64,000 bases of DNA from Segatella copri DSM 18205 (GCF_025151535.1 NZ_CP102288.1:625501-689500), one strand, 5' to 3'; positions 35,847 through 46,739 are shown, counted from the first letter of the stretch. A program made the numbers and translations. Notes: generated by a model from the letters alone, not told the origin.

Positions 35847-36311
35847 TTACTTGCAGAGCTCTACTTTGTCCAATTGCTGCTCTTTGTCGCAGTAGTGGCA
35901 ACGTACGATACCGAGCACTTTATCTACGGTATGGAAGAGGGTCTGCATAGGCTCGTTGTTGGTGATGCACTTAGGGTTGTTGCACTTTACGATGCCCTTC
36001 AGCGTATCAGGAGTCTTGACGGTCTTCTTCTCTACGATTTCGTAGTCTTTGATGATACTCAGTCCGATGTTAGGCGCAACGACAGAGAGTCGGTTGATTT
36101 CCTCATCGGTAAAATACTTGTTGGCAACCTTGATGATGCCCTTCTTGCCAATCTTCTTGCTTGGCAGGTTGTAGCCGATAGTAACAGGAGTCTCCATCTT
36201 CTCCAACTGGAGCAGATTTACTACCTGATAGGTCTTTTCGGCTGGTATATGGTCGATTACGGTACCGTTCTCGATAGCCGCAACCACTAATTGACTTTTA
36301 TTGTTTCCCAT
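35847..36311 (-). CDS. pyrI: Aspartate carbamoyltransferase regulatory chain
   Basis: A 154-residue regulatory subunit that binds nucleotides allosterically and holds the catalytic trimers together. The N-terminal allosteric domain begins [17 protein letters not shown]; the C-terminal zinc domain has C-x4-C and C-x2-C (CNNPKC near 109 and CHYC near 138). It lies 32 bp downstream of pyrB and is clearly co-transcribed. Confidence 0.95.
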   Translation of the reverse strand: MGNNKSQLVVAAIENGTVIDHIPAEKTYQVVNLLQLEKMETPVTIGYNLPSKKIGKKGIIKVANKYFTDEEINRLSVVAPNIGLSIIKDYEIVEKKTVKTPDTLKGIVKCNNPKCITNNEPMQTLFHTVDKVLGIVRCHYCDKEQQLDKVELCK

Positions 36312-36343
36312 CTGTCTATTAACTATAAACTATTAACTATAAA

Positions 36344-37291
36344 CTACTCAATAATGGTCTTATCGTTCTTCACATCATCGAGCGAGATGCCGAGGCAGTG
36401 GCAGAAGATAGCCTCACGTGCATAGAGGCCGTTCTGAGCCTGCTGGATATAGTATGCATGTGGATCATCATCTACATCGTAAGCAATCTCGTTCACGCGT
36501 GGAAGCGGGTGCATGATCTTCATGTTTTCCTTCGCCTTGCAGAGCATGTCGCGCTTCAGGATATACACGTTCTTTACGCGTTCATACTCCATCAGGTCGC
36601 TGAAACGCTCCTTCTGTACACGGGTCATGTAGAGAATGTCGGCACCTGCAATCACATCTTCGTTAAAGTCCTCGTGCTCAACATATTTGATGTTGTGCTC
36701 CTTGCAGTAGAGTTTATACTCTTCTGGCATGGCGAGTTCCTTAGGTGCGATGAAATGGAAGGTAGGATTGAAGTGGCGCATAGCTGTGATAAGTGAGTGA
36801 ACGGTGCGGCCATATTTGAGGTCACCCACAAGATAGATGTTCAAGTTCTCCAGGGTACCCTGGGTCTTGTAGATAGAGTAGAGGTCGAGCAGGCACTGTG
36901 AAGGATGCATGTGAGCGCCGTCGCCTGCATTTACAATAGGCACTGGTGCTACCTCGCTGGCATACTGGGCTGCTCCCTCGATGAAATGGCGCATGGCGAT
37001 TACATCGGCATAGTTGCTTACCATCAGGATGGTATCCTTGAGGGTCTCGCCCTTGGTGGTACTGGATGTCTTGGCATCAGAGAAACCAATGACACGGGCA
37101 CCAAGACGGTTGGCAGCGGTTTGGAAACTGAGTTGGGTACGAGTAGATGGCTCGAAGAAAAGGGTCGCTACGACCTTTCCCTTCAACAACTCCCTGTTCG
37201 GGTGCTTTTCGAACTCTTGCGCCATTTCCAGGAGGTACATGATTTTCTCCTTGGAAAGGTCTGCAATGGTCACAAAATTATGTTTTTCCAT
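36344..37291 (-). CDS. pyrB: Aspartate carbamoyltransferase catalytic chain
   Basis: A 315-residue enzyme condensing carbamoyl phosphate and aspartate in pyrimidine synthesis. Carbamoyl-phosphate motif STRTQLSF is near 54, [10 protein letters not shown] near 138 and HPLPRVNEI near 268. The start at 37291 ([13 protein letters not shown]) gives the family length; the open frame continues 65 codons upstream into the divergent PBP1A promoter and is unlikely to be used. Forms an operon with pyrI. Confidence 0.95.
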   Translation of the reverse strand: MEKHNFVTIADLSKEKIMYLLEMAQEFEKHPNRELLKGKVVATLFFEPSTRTQLSFQTAANRLGARVIGFSDAKTSSTTKGETLKDTILMVSNYADVIAMRHFIEGAAQYASEVAPVPIVNAGDGAHMHPSQCLLDLYSIYKTQGTLENLNIYLVGDLKYGRTVHSLITAMRHFNPTFHFIAPKELAMPEEYKLYCKEHNIKYVEHEDFNEDVIAGADILYMTRVQKERFSDLMEYERVKNVYILKRDMLCKAKENMKIMHPLPRVNEIAYDVDDDPHAYYIQQAQNGLYAREAIFCHCLGISLDDVKNDKTIIE

Positions 37292-37375
37292 TTGAAATAT
37301 GATTGAATGTTCTAAAATCGCCCCCAAAGTTACATAAAAAATCTGATTTATGTGCGATAAGTCAAAACTTTTATG

Positions 37376-37383
37376 TAATTTTG
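37376..37383 (+). promoter_or_regulatory. Bacteroidota -7 box TAATTTTG for PBP1A
   Basis: TAnnTTTG element 23 bp before the penicillin-binding protein start; it excludes the upstream in-frame ATG at 37350 as a start. It stands in the 115-bp divergent gap with pyrB. Confidence 0.6.
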
Positions 37384-37406
37384 CACAAATATTTAAAGAA
37401 ATAGTG

Positions 37407-39737
37407 ATGAGAAAGCGATTTATACATATTTTATGGGCTGTTTTCGGCACCGGAATACTTACGGTAATTCTTGCCTTTGTTGCCATCTGGTTTGGAATGA
37501 TTGGCTACATGCCCGACATCGAGGATCTGCAGAATCCTATCAACAGATTTGCCACCCAGGTTTACTCTGCCGATGGCAAGGTGCTTGGTACGTGGAACCT
37601 GAATAAGGAGAACCGTATCGTGATTCCTTACAAGAAAATGTCACCTTATTTAATAAAGGCACTGGTGGCTACCGAGGATGAGCGATTCTATGAGCATTCG
37701 GGTATCGACTTCCGTGCACTGGGACGTGCCATCGTCAAGCGTGGTATCCTGGGACAGACTAATGCGGGTGGTGGAAGTACCATCACGCAGCAGCTCGCCA
37801 AGCAGCTTTATTCTGAGAAGGCAGGCAGTACGATGGAACGATTGTTGCAGAAGCCGATAGAGTGGGTGATTGCGGTGAAGCTGGAACGCTATTATACCAA
37901 AGAGGAGATTCTGGCTCTCTATCTCAATTACTTCGATTTCCTGCACAATGCTGTAGGAATCAAGACGGCGGCTAATACCTATTTTAATAAGGAACCGAAG
38001 AATCTGACCCTCTGTGAGTCGGCAACGCTCATCGGACTGTGCAAGAATCCGTCGCTCTTCAATCCGGTTCGCTATCCGGAGAGAGCGAGGGAGCGCAGAA
38101 ATGTGGTTCTTTCGCAGATGGTGAAGGCGGGATATCTGAGCCGGAGCGAGTATAGCCAGTATGCTGCTGAGCCGCTGACACTCAATTTCCACCGTACCGA
38201 CCATAAGGATGGTTCGGCTACTTATCTGCGTGAGTTCCTTCGCCAGTATATGATGGCTAAGCGTCCGGAGCGTAGTGATTATCCATCCTGGAACCATGCC
38301 CAGTTTGTGGTGGATTCTACCCAGTGGGAGAATGATCCGCTCTATGGATGGTGCAACAAGAACTATAAGAAGGATGGTTCGCCATATAATGTATACAGTG
38401 ATGGACTGAAGGTGTTTACAACTATCGATAGCCGTATACAGCAGTATGCGGAAGAGGCTATGTATCAGCATGTAGCCCGCTATCTGCAGCCTCGTTTCAG
38501 TGCAGAGATAGCCCGCAAACCAAGCTCGCCATACAGCGATAAGCTGACACCAAAACAGATTAAGAGTATACTGAACCGCAGTATCACCCAGAGTGAGCGT
38601 TACCGTACGATGAAGGCTGCGGGATATTCTGAGGATGAAATCAAGGCGGCATTCCGCAAGAAGCAGGAGATGACCGTATTTACCTATCATGGTGATATTG
38701 ATACGCTGATGAGTCCGCTTGATTCTATCCGTTATTACAAGAGTTTTCTGCGTAGCGGTTTTATGAGCATGGATCCTAAGACGGGTGCTGTGAAAGCGTA
38801 TGTGGGTGGATTGGATTATACTCATTTCATGTATGATATGGTGAGTCTGGGACGCCGGCAGGTGGGTTCTACCATCAAGCCATTCCTTTACAGTCTGGCG
38901 ATGTCTAACGGCTTCCAGCCTTGCGATCTGGCGCCTAACCGTCAGCGGACCTATATGGTGGCAGGTCGTCCGTGGACACCTCGCAATGCCAACCATTCAC
39001 GTGCCGGACAGATGGTTCCGCTGAGTTGGGGATTGGCGCAGAGTAGCAACTGGGTGAGTGCTTATCTGATGAGTAAGCTCAATCCGCAGCAGTTCGTACA
39101 GATGTTGCGCGACTTCGGCATCAACAGTCCTGATATCCATGCATCCATGAGCCTCTGTCTGGGACCATGTGAGGTAAGTGTCAGCGAGATGGTGAGCGCT
39201 TATACCGTATTTGCCAACCACGGCATCCGTACAGCTCCCATGTTTGTGAGCCGTATCGAGGATAATGAAGGTAATACGATTGCTACCTTCCAGCCACGTA
39301 TGAACGAGGTGATCAGTGCAGATAATGCCATGAAGATGCTCACCATGCTGATGGGCGTTGTGGATAATGGTACGGCAGGAAGACTGCGCTACCGTTATAA
39401 CCTGGAAGGACAGATTGGCGCCAAGACCGGTACTACCAATAACAACAGCGATGGTTGGTTTATCGGCTTTACTCCACAACTCGTAAGTGGCTGCTGGGTA
39501 GGTGGTGAGGAGCGTGATATCCACTTCGATTCCATGAGTATGGGTCAGGGTGCTACCATGGCTTTGCCTATCTGGGCGATATTCATGAAGAAGGTTTATG
39601 CCGACCCGTCGCTGGGTATCAGTCCTGCTATCAAGTTCGATTTGCCGGAAGACTACAATCCTTGTTCCCGCAAGGCAGCCGAACAGGATGACTTTGAGGA
39701 AGTAGGAGGTGGCAGTATCGACGAAGTTTTCGAATAA
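37407..39737 (+). CDS. Class A penicillin-binding protein (PBP1A type)
   Basis: A 776-residue bifunctional peptidoglycan synthase anchored by one N-terminal membrane span (about 9-30). The glycosyltransferase-51 domain shows [12 protein letters not shown] with catalytic Glu near 90 and [15 protein letters not shown] near 127. The transpeptidase shows GSTIKPF (SxxK), SSNW (SxN) and KTGTTNN (KTG). Start at 37407 fits the -7 box at 37376-37383. It carries an insertion-like charged stretch between the domains (about 370-450). Monocistronic, with a strong inverted repeat after the stop. Confidence 0.94.
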   Translation: MRKRFIHILWAVFGTGILTVILAFVAIWFGMIGYMPDIEDLQNPINRFATQVYSADGKVLGTWNLNKENRIVIPYKKMSPYLIKALVATEDERFYEHSGIDFRALGRAIVKRGILGQTNAGGGSTITQQLAKQLYSEKAGSTMERLLQKPIEWVIAVKLERYYTKEEILALYLNYFDFLHNAVGIKTAANTYFNKEPKNLTLCESATLIGLCKNPSLFNPVRYPERARERRNVVLSQMVKAGYLSRSEYSQYAAEPLTLNFHRTDHKDGSATYLREFLRQYMMAKRPERSDYPSWNHAQFVVDSTQWENDPLYGWCNKNYKKDGSPYNVYSDGLKVFTTIDSRIQQYAEEAMYQHVARYLQPRFSAEIARKPSSPYSDKLTPKQIKSILNRSITQSERYRTMKAAGYSEDEIKAAFRKKQEMTVFTYHGDIDTLMSPLDSIRYYKSFLRSGFMSMDPKTGAVKAYVGGLDYTHFMYDMVSLGRRQVGSTIKPFLYSLAMSNGFQPCDLAPNRQRTYMVAGRPWTPRNANHSRAGQMVPLSWGLAQSSNWVSAYLMSKLNPQQFVQMLRDFGINSPDIHASMSLCLGPCEVSVSEMVSAYTVFANHGIRTAPMFVSRIEDNEGNTIATFQPRMNEVISADNAMKMLTMLMGVVDNGTAGRLRYRYNLEGQIGAKTGTTNNNSDGWFIGFTPQLVSGCWVGGEERDIHFDSMSMGQGATMALPIWAIFMKKVYADPSLGISPAIKFDLPEDYNPCSRKAAEQDDFEEVGGGSIDEVFE

Positions 39738-39746
39738 GAACCAAGG

Positions 39747-39798
39747 CATTCGCCATTTTTGCATGTATTTATTTTAAATAGTGCAAAAATGGCGAATG
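39747..39798. terminator. Large inverted repeat after PBP1A
   Basis: Perfect 17-bp arms (39747-39763 with 39782-39798) and an 18-base AT-rich loop, 9 bp beyond the stop codon. The arms contain their own A and T runs. Likely terminator. Confidence 0.65.
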
Positions 39799-39825
39799 TT
39801 ATTTGTTTATATGCATTTTTTTTTG

Positions 39826-39833
39826 TATTTTTG
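39826..39833 (+). promoter_or_regulatory. Bacteroidota -7 box TATTTTTG for pheT
   Basis: TAnnTTTG element giving a start near 39840 and a leader of about 70 nt before pheT. Confidence 0.55.
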
Positions 39834-39847
39834 CAGAGTTTTAGAAC

Positions 39848-39889
39848 ATGCACAGCCTGAATGATGTTTCTTCGGGTTTTTCAAAATAG
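39848..39889 (+). promoter_or_regulatory. Possible pheT leader peptide with terminator-like hairpin
   Basis: A 13-codon frame (MHSLNDVSSGFSK) overlaps a 6-bp hairpin (CCTGAA 39856-39861 with TTCGGG 39871-39876) followed by five T. This has the geometry of an attenuator, but the peptide has only one Phe, so Phe-tRNA sensing is not evident. Confidence 0.3.
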
Positions 39890-39912
39890 AAATAAAATAA
39901 AAAATCATTATA

Positions 39913-42381
39913 ATGAACGTTTCATACAAATGGCTTAAAGAATACGTTGATTTCGATTTGACACCACAGGAGACTGCGGACGCGTTGACCTCTTGCGGAC
40001 TCGAAGTTGACGCTTTGGAAGAAGTTCAGTCTGTCAAGGGCGGACTGAAAGGTCTCTATGTGGGTAAAGTATTGACATGCGAGGAGCATCCTAACAGTGA
40101 TCACCTCCATGTTACAACCGTTGACTTGGGCAAGGGCGAACCTCAGCAGATTGTCTGTGGTGCTCCTAACGTTGCTGCAGGTCAGAAGGTTATCGTGGCT
40201 GATTTGGGCTGCGTGCTTTACGATGGCGACCAGAGTTTTACCATCAAGAAGAGCAAACTCCGCGGTGTAGAGAGTTTGGGTATGATCTGTGCTGAGGATG
40301 AGATTGGTGTAGGTACCTCTCACGACGGCATCATCGTACTCCCAGAAGATGCTCCGGTAGGTCAGCCTGCTGCTGAGTATTATCATCTGGAGAGCGACTG
40401 GCTCATCGAGATTGATATCACAGCCAACCGTGCTGATGCGCTCGGTCACTGGGGTGTAGCCCGCGACCTGTATGCCTGGTTGAAGCAGAATGGCTACAAG
40501 ACAAGCTTGCATCGCCCATCTTGCGATGAGTTTGTGGTAGACAACGAGGATCTTCCTATCGATGTTGAAATCCAGAATACTGAGGCTTGCAAGCGTTATG
40601 CCTGTGTAAGCATCACCGGTTGTGAGGTGAAGGAAAGTCCTAAGTGGTTGCAGGATAAGCTGAACATCATCGGCTTGCGCCCTATCAACAATATCGTGGA
40701 TATTACCAACTACATCATGATGGCATACGGCCAGCCATTGCACTGCTTCGATGCAGACATGGTTACCGGTCATAAGATTGTAGTTCGTACCCAGCCAGAG
40801 GGCACCAAGTTTGTTACTCTCGATGGCGAGGAGCATACCTTGGGTGAGCACGACCTGAGCATCTGCAATGCTGAGGAGCCTATGTGTATCGCCGGTATCT
40901 TCGGCGGTAAGGGGTCTGGTACTTATGAGACAACCAAGGATGTAGTCTTGGAGAGTGCTTACTTCCATCCTACATGGATCCGCAAGAGCGCTCGCCGTCA
41001 TGGTTTGAGCACAGATGCCAGCTACCGTTTTGAGCGTGGTGTAGATCCAAACGGACAGATTTATGCATTGAAGCAGGCAGCCATCCTCTGCAAGCAGTTG
41101 GCTGGCGGCAAGATTTCCATGCAGATCAAGGATGTATATCCAGAGCCAATGCAGGATTTCCCTGTTCGCCTGAACTATGAGTATGCGCATCGCCTTATCG
41201 GTAAGGAGATTGGTGCTGAAACCATCAAGAACATTGCTACATCTCTCGAGATGAAGATTGTGAAGGAGGATGCTGAGGGTATCGACCTCCTGGTTCCTGC
41301 TTATCGTGTAGACGTTCAGCGTCCTTGCGACGTGGTAGAGGATATTCTCCGTATCTACGGATATAATAATGTGGAGATTCCAACCCAGTTGAAGAGCTCC
41401 CTGACTGTTCAGGGCGATGAGGACAAGGCTTATCACAGCCAGAACCTCGTGGCTGAGCAGCTGGTAGGCGAGGGCTTCATGGAGATACTCAACAACTCTC
41501 TGAGCAAGGCTAGCTACTATACCGACTTCGACCTCAATAAGTATCCTAACGAGACAACCGTGAAGGTGATGAACCCATTGAGTGCTGATCTCGGTGTGAT
41601 GCGCCAGACGATGCTGTTCGGTGGTTTGGAGAGTGTGGTTCGCAACATCAACCATAAGAGCCAGAACCTGAAGTTCTTCGAGGTGGGTAACACCTATATA
41701 TATAATAAGGAGAAGTGGAGCGAGGAGAGTCCTATCAAGGCTTACTCTCAGGAGGCTCACATGTCACTCTTCATCACCGGTAAGCGCGTAGAGGGCAGTT
41801 GGGCTCATGCTGATGAGCAGAGCAGCATCTACGAGTTGAAGGCTGTGGTAGAGAATGTTCTCCGCCGTGTGGGTATGCCACAGAACAACGTGGTTATCAA
41901 GCACAGCGACAATAACATCTTCTCTAAGGGCGTAAGTTACGAGACCCGTGCCGGAAAGGTATTGGTAGAACTGGGTATCCTGAGCCTGAAGTTGAAGAAA
42001 GCATTCGATATCGAGCAGGATGTATTCTATGCTGATATCCACTGGGATAACCTGATGAAGGCAGTGAAGAAGGTGAACCTTACTTATACCGACATCAGCA
42101 AGTATCCTTCAGTTAGCCGCGACCTTGCATTGCTCGTAGACAAGAATGTAGAGTTCGCTCAGATTGAGCAGATTGCCCACCAGACAGAGAAGAAACTCCT
42201 GAAGAGCGTTGTTCTCTTTGATGTTTACGAGGGTGAGCATTTGCCAGAGGGCAAGAAGAGTTATGCCGTTAACTTCATCCTGCAAGATGAGGAGAAGACT
42301 CTGAATGACAAGCAGATAGATGCTATCATGAAAAAACTCATAGCCAACCTTACAGGCAAGCTCAATGCAGAATTGAGATAA
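39913..42381 (+). CDS. pheT: Phenylalanine--tRNA ligase beta subunit
   Basis: An 822-residue synthetase subunit. An N-terminal tRNA-binding (EMAP/OB) domain covers about 40-155; B3/4 editing (about 215-390), B5 (about 410-480) and a C-terminal anticodon-binding FDX-ACB domain (KYPSVSRDLALLVDKNV, about 730-822) follow. Full length. pheS is not adjacent in this window. Cytoplasmic, forms an alpha2-beta2 tetramer with PheS. Confidence 0.96.
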   Translation: MNVSYKWLKEYVDFDLTPQETADALTSCGLEVDALEEVQSVKGGLKGLYVGKVLTCEEHPNSDHLHVTTVDLGKGEPQQIVCGAPNVAAGQKVIVADLGCVLYDGDQSFTIKKSKLRGVESLGMICAEDEIGVGTSHDGIIVLPEDAPVGQPAAEYYHLESDWLIEIDITANRADALGHWGVARDLYAWLKQNGYKTSLHRPSCDEFVVDNEDLPIDVEIQNTEACKRYACVSITGCEVKESPKWLQDKLNIIGLRPINNIVDITNYIMMAYGQPLHCFDADMVTGHKIVVRTQPEGTKFVTLDGEEHTLGEHDLSICNAEEPMCIAGIFGGKGSGTYETTKDVVLESAYFHPTWIRKSARRHGLSTDASYRFERGVDPNGQIYALKQAAILCKQLAGGKISMQIKDVYPEPMQDFPVRLNYEYAHRLIGKEIGAETIKNIATSLEMKIVKEDAEGIDLLVPAYRVDVQRPCDVVEDILRIYGYNNVEIPTQLKSSLTVQGDEDKAYHSQNLVAEQLVGEGFMEILNNSLSKASYYTDFDLNKYPNETTVKVMNPLSADLGVMRQTMLFGGLESVVRNINHKSQNLKFFEVGNTYIYNKEKWSEESPIKAYSQEAHMSLFITGKRVEGSWAHADEQSSIYELKAVVENVLRRVGMPQNNVVIKHSDNNIFSKGVSYETRAGKVLVELGILSLKLKKAFDIEQDVFYADIHWDNLMKAVKKVNLTYTDISKYPSVSRDLALLVDKNVEFAQIEQIAHQTEKKLLKSVVLFDVYEGEHLPEGKKSYAVNFILQDEEKTLNDKQIDAIMKKLIANLTGKLNAELR

Positions 42382-42383
42382 CA

Positions 42384-42539
42384 GAACTTTCGTATAGAGG
42401 AAGTTAAGGGAAGTGAGAGGGAAGTGAGAGGGACAAATGTCCTACGTTTTACGCTAGATGACTATTGTCTTTTAACTTCCCGAACGACCGTAGGGAGTGA
42501 TAACTTCTTTAACTTCTATTAATTCCCTCACTTACGAAA
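42384..42539. repeat. Palindromic intergenic repeat B, copy 2
   Basis: Begins with ACTTTCGTA and ends with TACGAAAC as short terminal inverted repeats; inside are GAAGTTAAGG-type runs and the core CGACCGTAGGGAGTGATAAC. Full-length copies are here and at 58492-58655, and a half copy in reverse is at 32152-32276. Its size and structure are MITE-like. Confidence 0.7.
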
Positions 42540-42592
42540 CAAGAATAAGATAATATTATAAACAAACGATAAACATTTAAAATTTTATTCCA

Positions 42593-43336
42593 ATGGGAAG
42601 AGCATTTGAATATCGTAAAGCTACAAAGCTGAAAAGATGGGGCCACATGGCCAAGACATTTACTAAGTTGGGTAAGCAGATTGCTATTGCTGTGAAGGCA
42701 GGCGGTCCAGAACCAGAGAACAACCCATCATTGCGTGCTATCATCGCTAACTGTAAGCGTGAGAACATGCCTAAGGATAACATCGCTCGTGCCATCAAGA
42801 ACGCTTGTGGCAAGGATACCAGCGATTACAAGGAAGTAACATACGAGGGATATGGCCCTCACGGAGTGGCTGTCTTCGTTGATACTCTGACAGACAACAC
42901 TACACGTACTGTTGCTGACGTTCGTTCTATCTTCAACAAATTCAGCGGAAACTTGGGTACAACAGGTTCTCTGTCTTTCCTCTTCGACCACAAGGCTGTG
43001 TTCACATTCAAGAAGAAGGAAGGTCTGGATATGGATGAGATGATTCTCGACCTGATCGACTACGGCGTAGAAGATGAGTTTGATGAGGATGAGGAGAACA
43101 ACGAAATCACTATCTATGGTGCTCCTACAAGCTTCGGTGAGATTCAGAAGCACCTGGAGGCTGAGGGTTTCGAAGTAACTGGTGCTGAGTTCACTTACAT
43201 CCCTAATAATTTGAAGGATGTAACTCCTGAGGAGCGCGAAACTATCGACAAGATGGTTGAGAAGTTGGAAGAGTTTGACGATGTTCAGACTGTATATACC
43301 AACATGAAGCCAGAAATTCCTGTAGACGCAGAATAA
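42593..43336 (+). CDS. yebC: YebC/PmpR family protein
   Basis: A 247-residue YebC/TACO1-family protein. N-terminal MGRAFEYRKATKLKRWGHMA, then TFTKLGKQIAIAVKAGG, matches the conserved start, and YEGYGPHGVAVFVDTLTDN is near residue 83. Family members act as transcription regulators or, for several homologues, as translation factors that relieve ribosome stalling. A TSCPD-domain gene follows 5 bp downstream and is co-transcribed. Confidence 0.93.
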   Translation: MGRAFEYRKATKLKRWGHMAKTFTKLGKQIAIAVKAGGPEPENNPSLRAIIANCKRENMPKDNIARAIKNACGKDTSDYKEVTYEGYGPHGVAVFVDTLTDNTTRTVADVRSIFNKFSGNLGTTGSLSFLFDHKAVFTFKKKEGLDMDEMILDLIDYGVEDEFDEDEENNEITIYGAPTSFGEIQKHLEAEGFEVTGAEFTYIPNNLKDVTPEERETIDKMVEKLEEFDDVQTVYTNMKPEIPVDAE

Positions 43337-43341
43337 GCATT

Positions 43342-43620
43342 ATGTTGCAGCAAGACAAACAGGATAAGTTGCAGAAGGTAACTTATCAGACTCATGGCAC
43401 CTGCTCAAAATACATCTGCATCAGTATAGATGAAGATGGAAATGTGCAGGATGCCCAGTTCATCGGAGGCTGCGATGGCAATACCAAGGGCGTTTGTGCT
43501 TTGATTAAAGGCATGAAGGCAAAGGAGGTCATCGCCCGACTGAAGGGTATCACTTGTGGCAATAAGCCTACAAGCTGTCCAGACCAGTTGGCGACAGCTT
43601 TGCAGGAAATGGGATATTAA
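43342..43620 (+). CDS. TIGR03905 family TSCPD domain protein
   Basis: A 92-residue protein with the TSCPD domain also found in some ribonucleotide reductases. Visible are GTCSKYICISIDEDG, IGGCDGNTKGVCALIKGM and the C-terminal TSCPDQLATAL; the several cysteines suggest metal or redox function. No activity is established. Operon with yebC, spacing 5 bp. Confidence 0.88.
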   Translation: MLQQDKQDKLQKVTYQTHGTCSKYICISIDEDGNVQDAQFIGGCDGNTKGVCALIKGMKAKEVIARLKGITCGNKPTSCPDQLATALQEMGY

Positions 43621-43647
43621 TAGTGTTTTAGGCACTGAGTATATTTT

Positions 43648-43733
43648 AGGCACGGATTACACAGATTACACGGATTTTCTATACGCTTTTTCTATAGCGT
43701 CATAAATCCGTGTAATCCGTGTAATCCGTGCCT
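43648..43733. repeat. Palindromic intergenic repeat A, copy 2
   Basis: Arms 43648-43677 and 43704-43733 pair over 30 bases with one G-U, around a 26-base centre. Same family as 12078-12151 and 54414-54513. It lies between convergent genes. Confidence 0.85.
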
Positions 43734-43762
43734 TTTTCTACTTCTAGTACTCCGTGTCTTTT

Positions 43763-44149
43763 CTAATACTTGAAGGTATCATCCAGCAACACCTCTTTCG
43801 GGTTCTTAGCCGAATGATATACGAAACGGAAGGTGAAATGCTCTTCCTTATATTTCTTCAGACCAGGGTTGTTGTCCAGGGCTTCCTTCTGAATCTTATG
43901 GAGTTTATCCTTGTTGGCATCAATCGCCTTCTTGTTATCTGCCTTGTTTCTCAAAGAGATATAGTACGTATATATCTTCTTGGTTTTATCAAATGCAGCA
44001 CTGTCAGTCCTGGCGTCGTTGACGTATGGAGTAGGACAGTATTTTTCAGTATACTCCTTGGCTTCACGAGCCGCTTTGTCCTCCAGACTTTCTGTACAAG
44101 AAACGAGCAAAGAAGCAAAAATACCGATGTAAATCAACTTTTTCTTCAT
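43763..44149 (-). CDS. Small hypothetical lipoprotein
   Basis: A 128-residue protein with signal MKKKLIYIGIFASLLVSC, the cysteine being the lipidation site. The mature part is charged and Lys-rich, with no domain I recognise. It has its own promoter: CAAAGATA at 44200-44207 is a TATCTTTG box on the minus strand, back to back with that of lepA. Periplasmic or outer-membrane anchored; function unknown. Confidence 0.7.
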   Translation of the reverse strand: MKKKLIYIGIFASLLVSCTESLEDKAAREAKEYTEKYCPTPYVNDARTDSAAFDKTKKIYTYYISLRNKADNKKAIDANKDKLHKIQKEALDNNPGLKKYKEEHFTFRFVYHSAKNPKEVLLDDTFKY

Positions 44150-44199
44150 GATTTTTCTATATTTTACCTAAAAATCTCTATTATTTTCAATATTTTGTG

Positions 44200-44228
44200 C
44201 AAAGATACGAAAAAAAATACTATCTTTG
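44200..44228. promoter_or_regulatory. Back-to-back -7 boxes (lipoprotein minus, lepA plus)
   Basis: TATCTTTG on the minus strand (44200-44207) and TATCTTTG on the plus strand (44221-44228) are 13 bp apart, so the two promoters overlap and may interfere. Confidence 0.65.
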
Positions 44229-44250
44229 CACTCTAAAGAGAGAAAATTAT

Positions 44251-46044
44251 ATGGAGAATATAAATAAAATAAGAAATTTCTGCATTATTGCACATATAGA
44301 CCATGGTAAAAGTACCTTGGCAGACCGACTTCTGGAGAAGACTCAGACCATCAAGATTACTGAAGGACAGATGCTTGATGATATGGATTTGGAAAGAGAG
44401 CGTGGTATCACGATCAAGAGCCACGCTATCCAAATGGAATATAAGGCAAAGGATGGACAGACCTATATCCTGAATCTTATCGATACTCCGGGACACGTTG
44501 ACTTCTCATACGAAGTTTCCCGTTCCATCGCTGCTTGCGAGGGAGCACTGCTGGTTGTTGACGCCACTCAAGGCGTTCAGGCACAGACCATTTCAAACCT
44601 CTATATGGCTATCGAGCACGACCTGGAGATTATTCCGGTAATCAATAAGATAGATATGCCTTCAGCTATGCCTGAAGAGGTAGAAGATGAAATAGTAGAC
44701 CTGATCGGTTGCAAGCATGAAGATATTCTCCGTGCTTCAGGTAAGACAGGTGAAGGTGTAGAAGATATACTGGAAGCTGTTATTAATCGTGTTCCTGCTC
44801 CGGTAGGAGACGAGAAGGCACCGCTTCAGGCTTTGATTTTCGACTCTGTATTCAACTCTTTCCGCGGCATCATCGCCTATTTCAAGATAGAGAATGGCGT
44901 GATCCGTAAGGGAGATAAGGTGAAGTTCTTCAATACCGGCATGGAATATGATGCAGATGAAATCGGTGTATTGAAGATGGATATGATTCCACGTCAGGAA
45001 TTGGGTACCGGTGAGGTAGGTTATATCATCTCGGGTATCAAGAATGCTACCGAGGTAAAGGTGGGTGATACCATTACCCATATCGCCCGTCCTTGTGACA
45101 AGGCGATTGCGGGTTTCCAGGAAGTAAAACCTATGGTCTTTGCCGGTGTTTATCCTATCGATCCTAGCGATTACGAGAATCTGCGAGCATCGCTCGAAAA
45201 ACTGCAGCTCAATGATGCTTCATTGACTTTCTCGCCAGAGAGTTCTGTGGCTTTGGGCTTCGGTTTCCGTTGCGGATTCCTCGGCTTGCTCCACATGGAA
45301 ATCGTACAGGAGAGACTGGACCGTGAGTTTAATATGGATGTCATCACTACCGTACCTAACGTATCTTATATGGTATACGACAAGCAGGGCGGTGTGAAAG
45401 AGGTTCACAATCCTTCCGGATTGCCAGACCCAACGCTGATAGACCATATTGAGGAACCATATATCCGGGCAACCATCATTACGGCAACCAATTATATTGG
45501 ACCTATCATGAAACTCTGTCTGGACAAACGAGGCGAACTCATCAACCAGGAATATGTGAGTGGAAACCGTGTAGAGCTCCACTTCATGTTGCCGTTGGGA
45601 GAAATCGTCATCGACTTCTATGACAAGCTGAAGAGTATCTCCAAGGGATATGCTTCGTTCGACTATCATATCGATTCCTTCCGTCATTCCGACCTGGTGA
45701 AGCTCGATATCCTGTTGAATGGAGAGCCTGTAGATGCTTTGAGTACTTTGACTCACCGCGATAACTCTGTGAGCTTCGGCCGCAGAATGTGCGAGAAGTT
45801 GAAGGACCTCATACCTCGTCAGCAGTTCGATATTGCTATCCAGGCAGCTATCGGTGCCAAGATTGTGGCACGTGAGACTGTTAAGCAGGTGCGCAAGGAT
45901 GTTACCGCCAAATGTTATGGTGGTGACGTGAGCCGTAAGCGCAAGTTGCTGGAGAAGCAGAAGAAGGGTAAGAAGCGCATGAAGCAGATTGGTAATGTGG
46001 AAGTTCCACAGAAAGCCTTCCTGGCTGTGCTCAAACTCGATTAA
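44251..46044 (+). CDS. lepA: Elongation factor 4 (back-translocase)
   Basis: A 597-residue translational GTPase. The start at 44251 ([11 protein letters not shown]) is supported by the -7 box at 44221-44228. G motifs: [25 protein letters not shown]. The C-terminal LepA-specific domain ends [20 protein letters not shown]. Acts on stalled ribosomes and ribosome assembly. The Crp-type gene follows at 41 bp, possibly in one transcript. Confidence 0.96.
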   Translation: MENINKIRNFCIIAHIDHGKSTLADRLLEKTQTIKITEGQMLDDMDLERERGITIKSHAIQMEYKAKDGQTYILNLIDTPGHVDFSYEVSRSIAACEGALLVVDATQGVQAQTISNLYMAIEHDLEIIPVINKIDMPSAMPEEVEDEIVDLIGCKHEDILRASGKTGEGVEDILEAVINRVPAPVGDEKAPLQALIFDSVFNSFRGIIAYFKIENGVIRKGDKVKFFNTGMEYDADEIGVLKMDMIPRQELGTGEVGYIISGIKNATEVKVGDTITHIARPCDKAIAGFQEVKPMVFAGVYPIDPSDYENLRASLEKLQLNDASLTFSPESSVALGFGFRCGFLGLLHMEIVQERLDREFNMDVITTVPNVSYMVYDKQGGVKEVHNPSGLPDPTLIDHIEEPYIRATIITATNYIGPIMKLCLDKRGELINQEYVSGNRVELHFMLPLGEIVIDFYDKLKSISKGYASFDYHIDSFRHSDLVKLDILLNGEPVDALSTLTHRDNSVSFGRRMCEKLKDLIPRQQFDIAIQAAIGAKIVARETVKQVRKDVTAKCYGGDVSRKRKLLEKQKKGKKRMKQIGNVEVPQKAFLAVLKLD

Positions 46045-46085
46045 TGAATTAATAATAAGTATCAAGTAAAAGGAGGTTAAGTATT

Positions 46086-46685
46086 ATGGCAGACTTTAAA
46101 GTAATTATCCCTAAGCGTGATATTGCGCGCGAGCTGGCGCGTAAATATAGTACGATGACTCATGATGAGCTCGATGTGATGGAAGATATCCTGGAGCCTA
46201 TCAAGTATGGCAAGGGCGAGATGATCTTGCCTGAAGGTGAACAGTGCATGGGTATCTCGTACATCGAGAAGGGATTGGTGCGCCAATTTTACTTAAAGAA
46301 TGGCAAGGAGGTGACCGAACATCTGGGTGTGGATCATTCCATCTTTATGTGCATTGAGAGCCTCTTTAAGGAAGAGCCTACCCGCCTGCAGGTAGAAGCT
46401 CTGGAGCCTACTCTGGTGTATATGCTACCGAAGAAGAAGCTGGAGGCGGCTGCTATGCGTAATGTCAATATCCAGATGCTTTATCGTAAAATACTGGAAG
46501 AGAGTTTGATTCAGTCTCAGATTCATGCCGATCTGATGCGATTTGAGTCAGCACCTAATAAATATAAGCGCCTGTGCGAAATGAACCCACAGGTGGTTCT
46601 GCGTGCTCCGCTCACCTATATCGCAAGCTATCTGCAGATGACTCCGGAAACGCTGTCCAGAATCCGCTCGAATACTTTATTATAA
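46086..46685 (+). CDS. Crp/Fnr family transcription regulator
   Basis: A 199-residue regulator: a cyclic-nucleotide-binding-like beta-roll (about 35-130, with GKGEMILPEGEQ) and a C-terminal helix-turn-helix (about 170-196, LTYIASYLQMTPETLSRIR). No iron-sulfur cysteine cluster is evident, so oxygen sensing of the Fnr type is unlikely. Ligand and targets unknown. Follows lepA and ends at a strong terminator. Confidence 0.85.
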   Translation: MADFKVIIPKRDIARELARKYSTMTHDELDVMEDILEPIKYGKGEMILPEGEQCMGISYIEKGLVRQFYLKNGKEVTEHLGVDHSIFMCIESLFKEEPTRLQVEALEPTLVYMLPKKKLEAAAMRNVNIQMLYRKILEESLIQSQIHADLMRFESAPNKYKRLCEMNPQVVLRAPLTYIASYLQMTPETLSRIRSNTLL

Positions 46686-46697
46686 TTTATAACTTAT

Positions 46698-46739
46698 AAA
46701 AAATGGTGTGACTTCAAAACCGAAGTCACACCATTTTTT
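46698..46739. terminator. Bidirectional terminator
   Basis: Perfect 18-bp arms (46698-46715 with 46722-46739), loop AAAACC, with A and T runs. Serves the Crp-type gene and, from the other side, the acyl-CoA ligase. Confidence 0.88.

Noticed and set aside
37650..38996. Open frame of 448 codons on the minus strand
   Set aside because: Shadow of PBP1A; composition follows the complementary codon bias.
39922..41760. Open frame of 612 codons on the minus strand
   Set aside because: Antisense to pheT and without recognisable domains.
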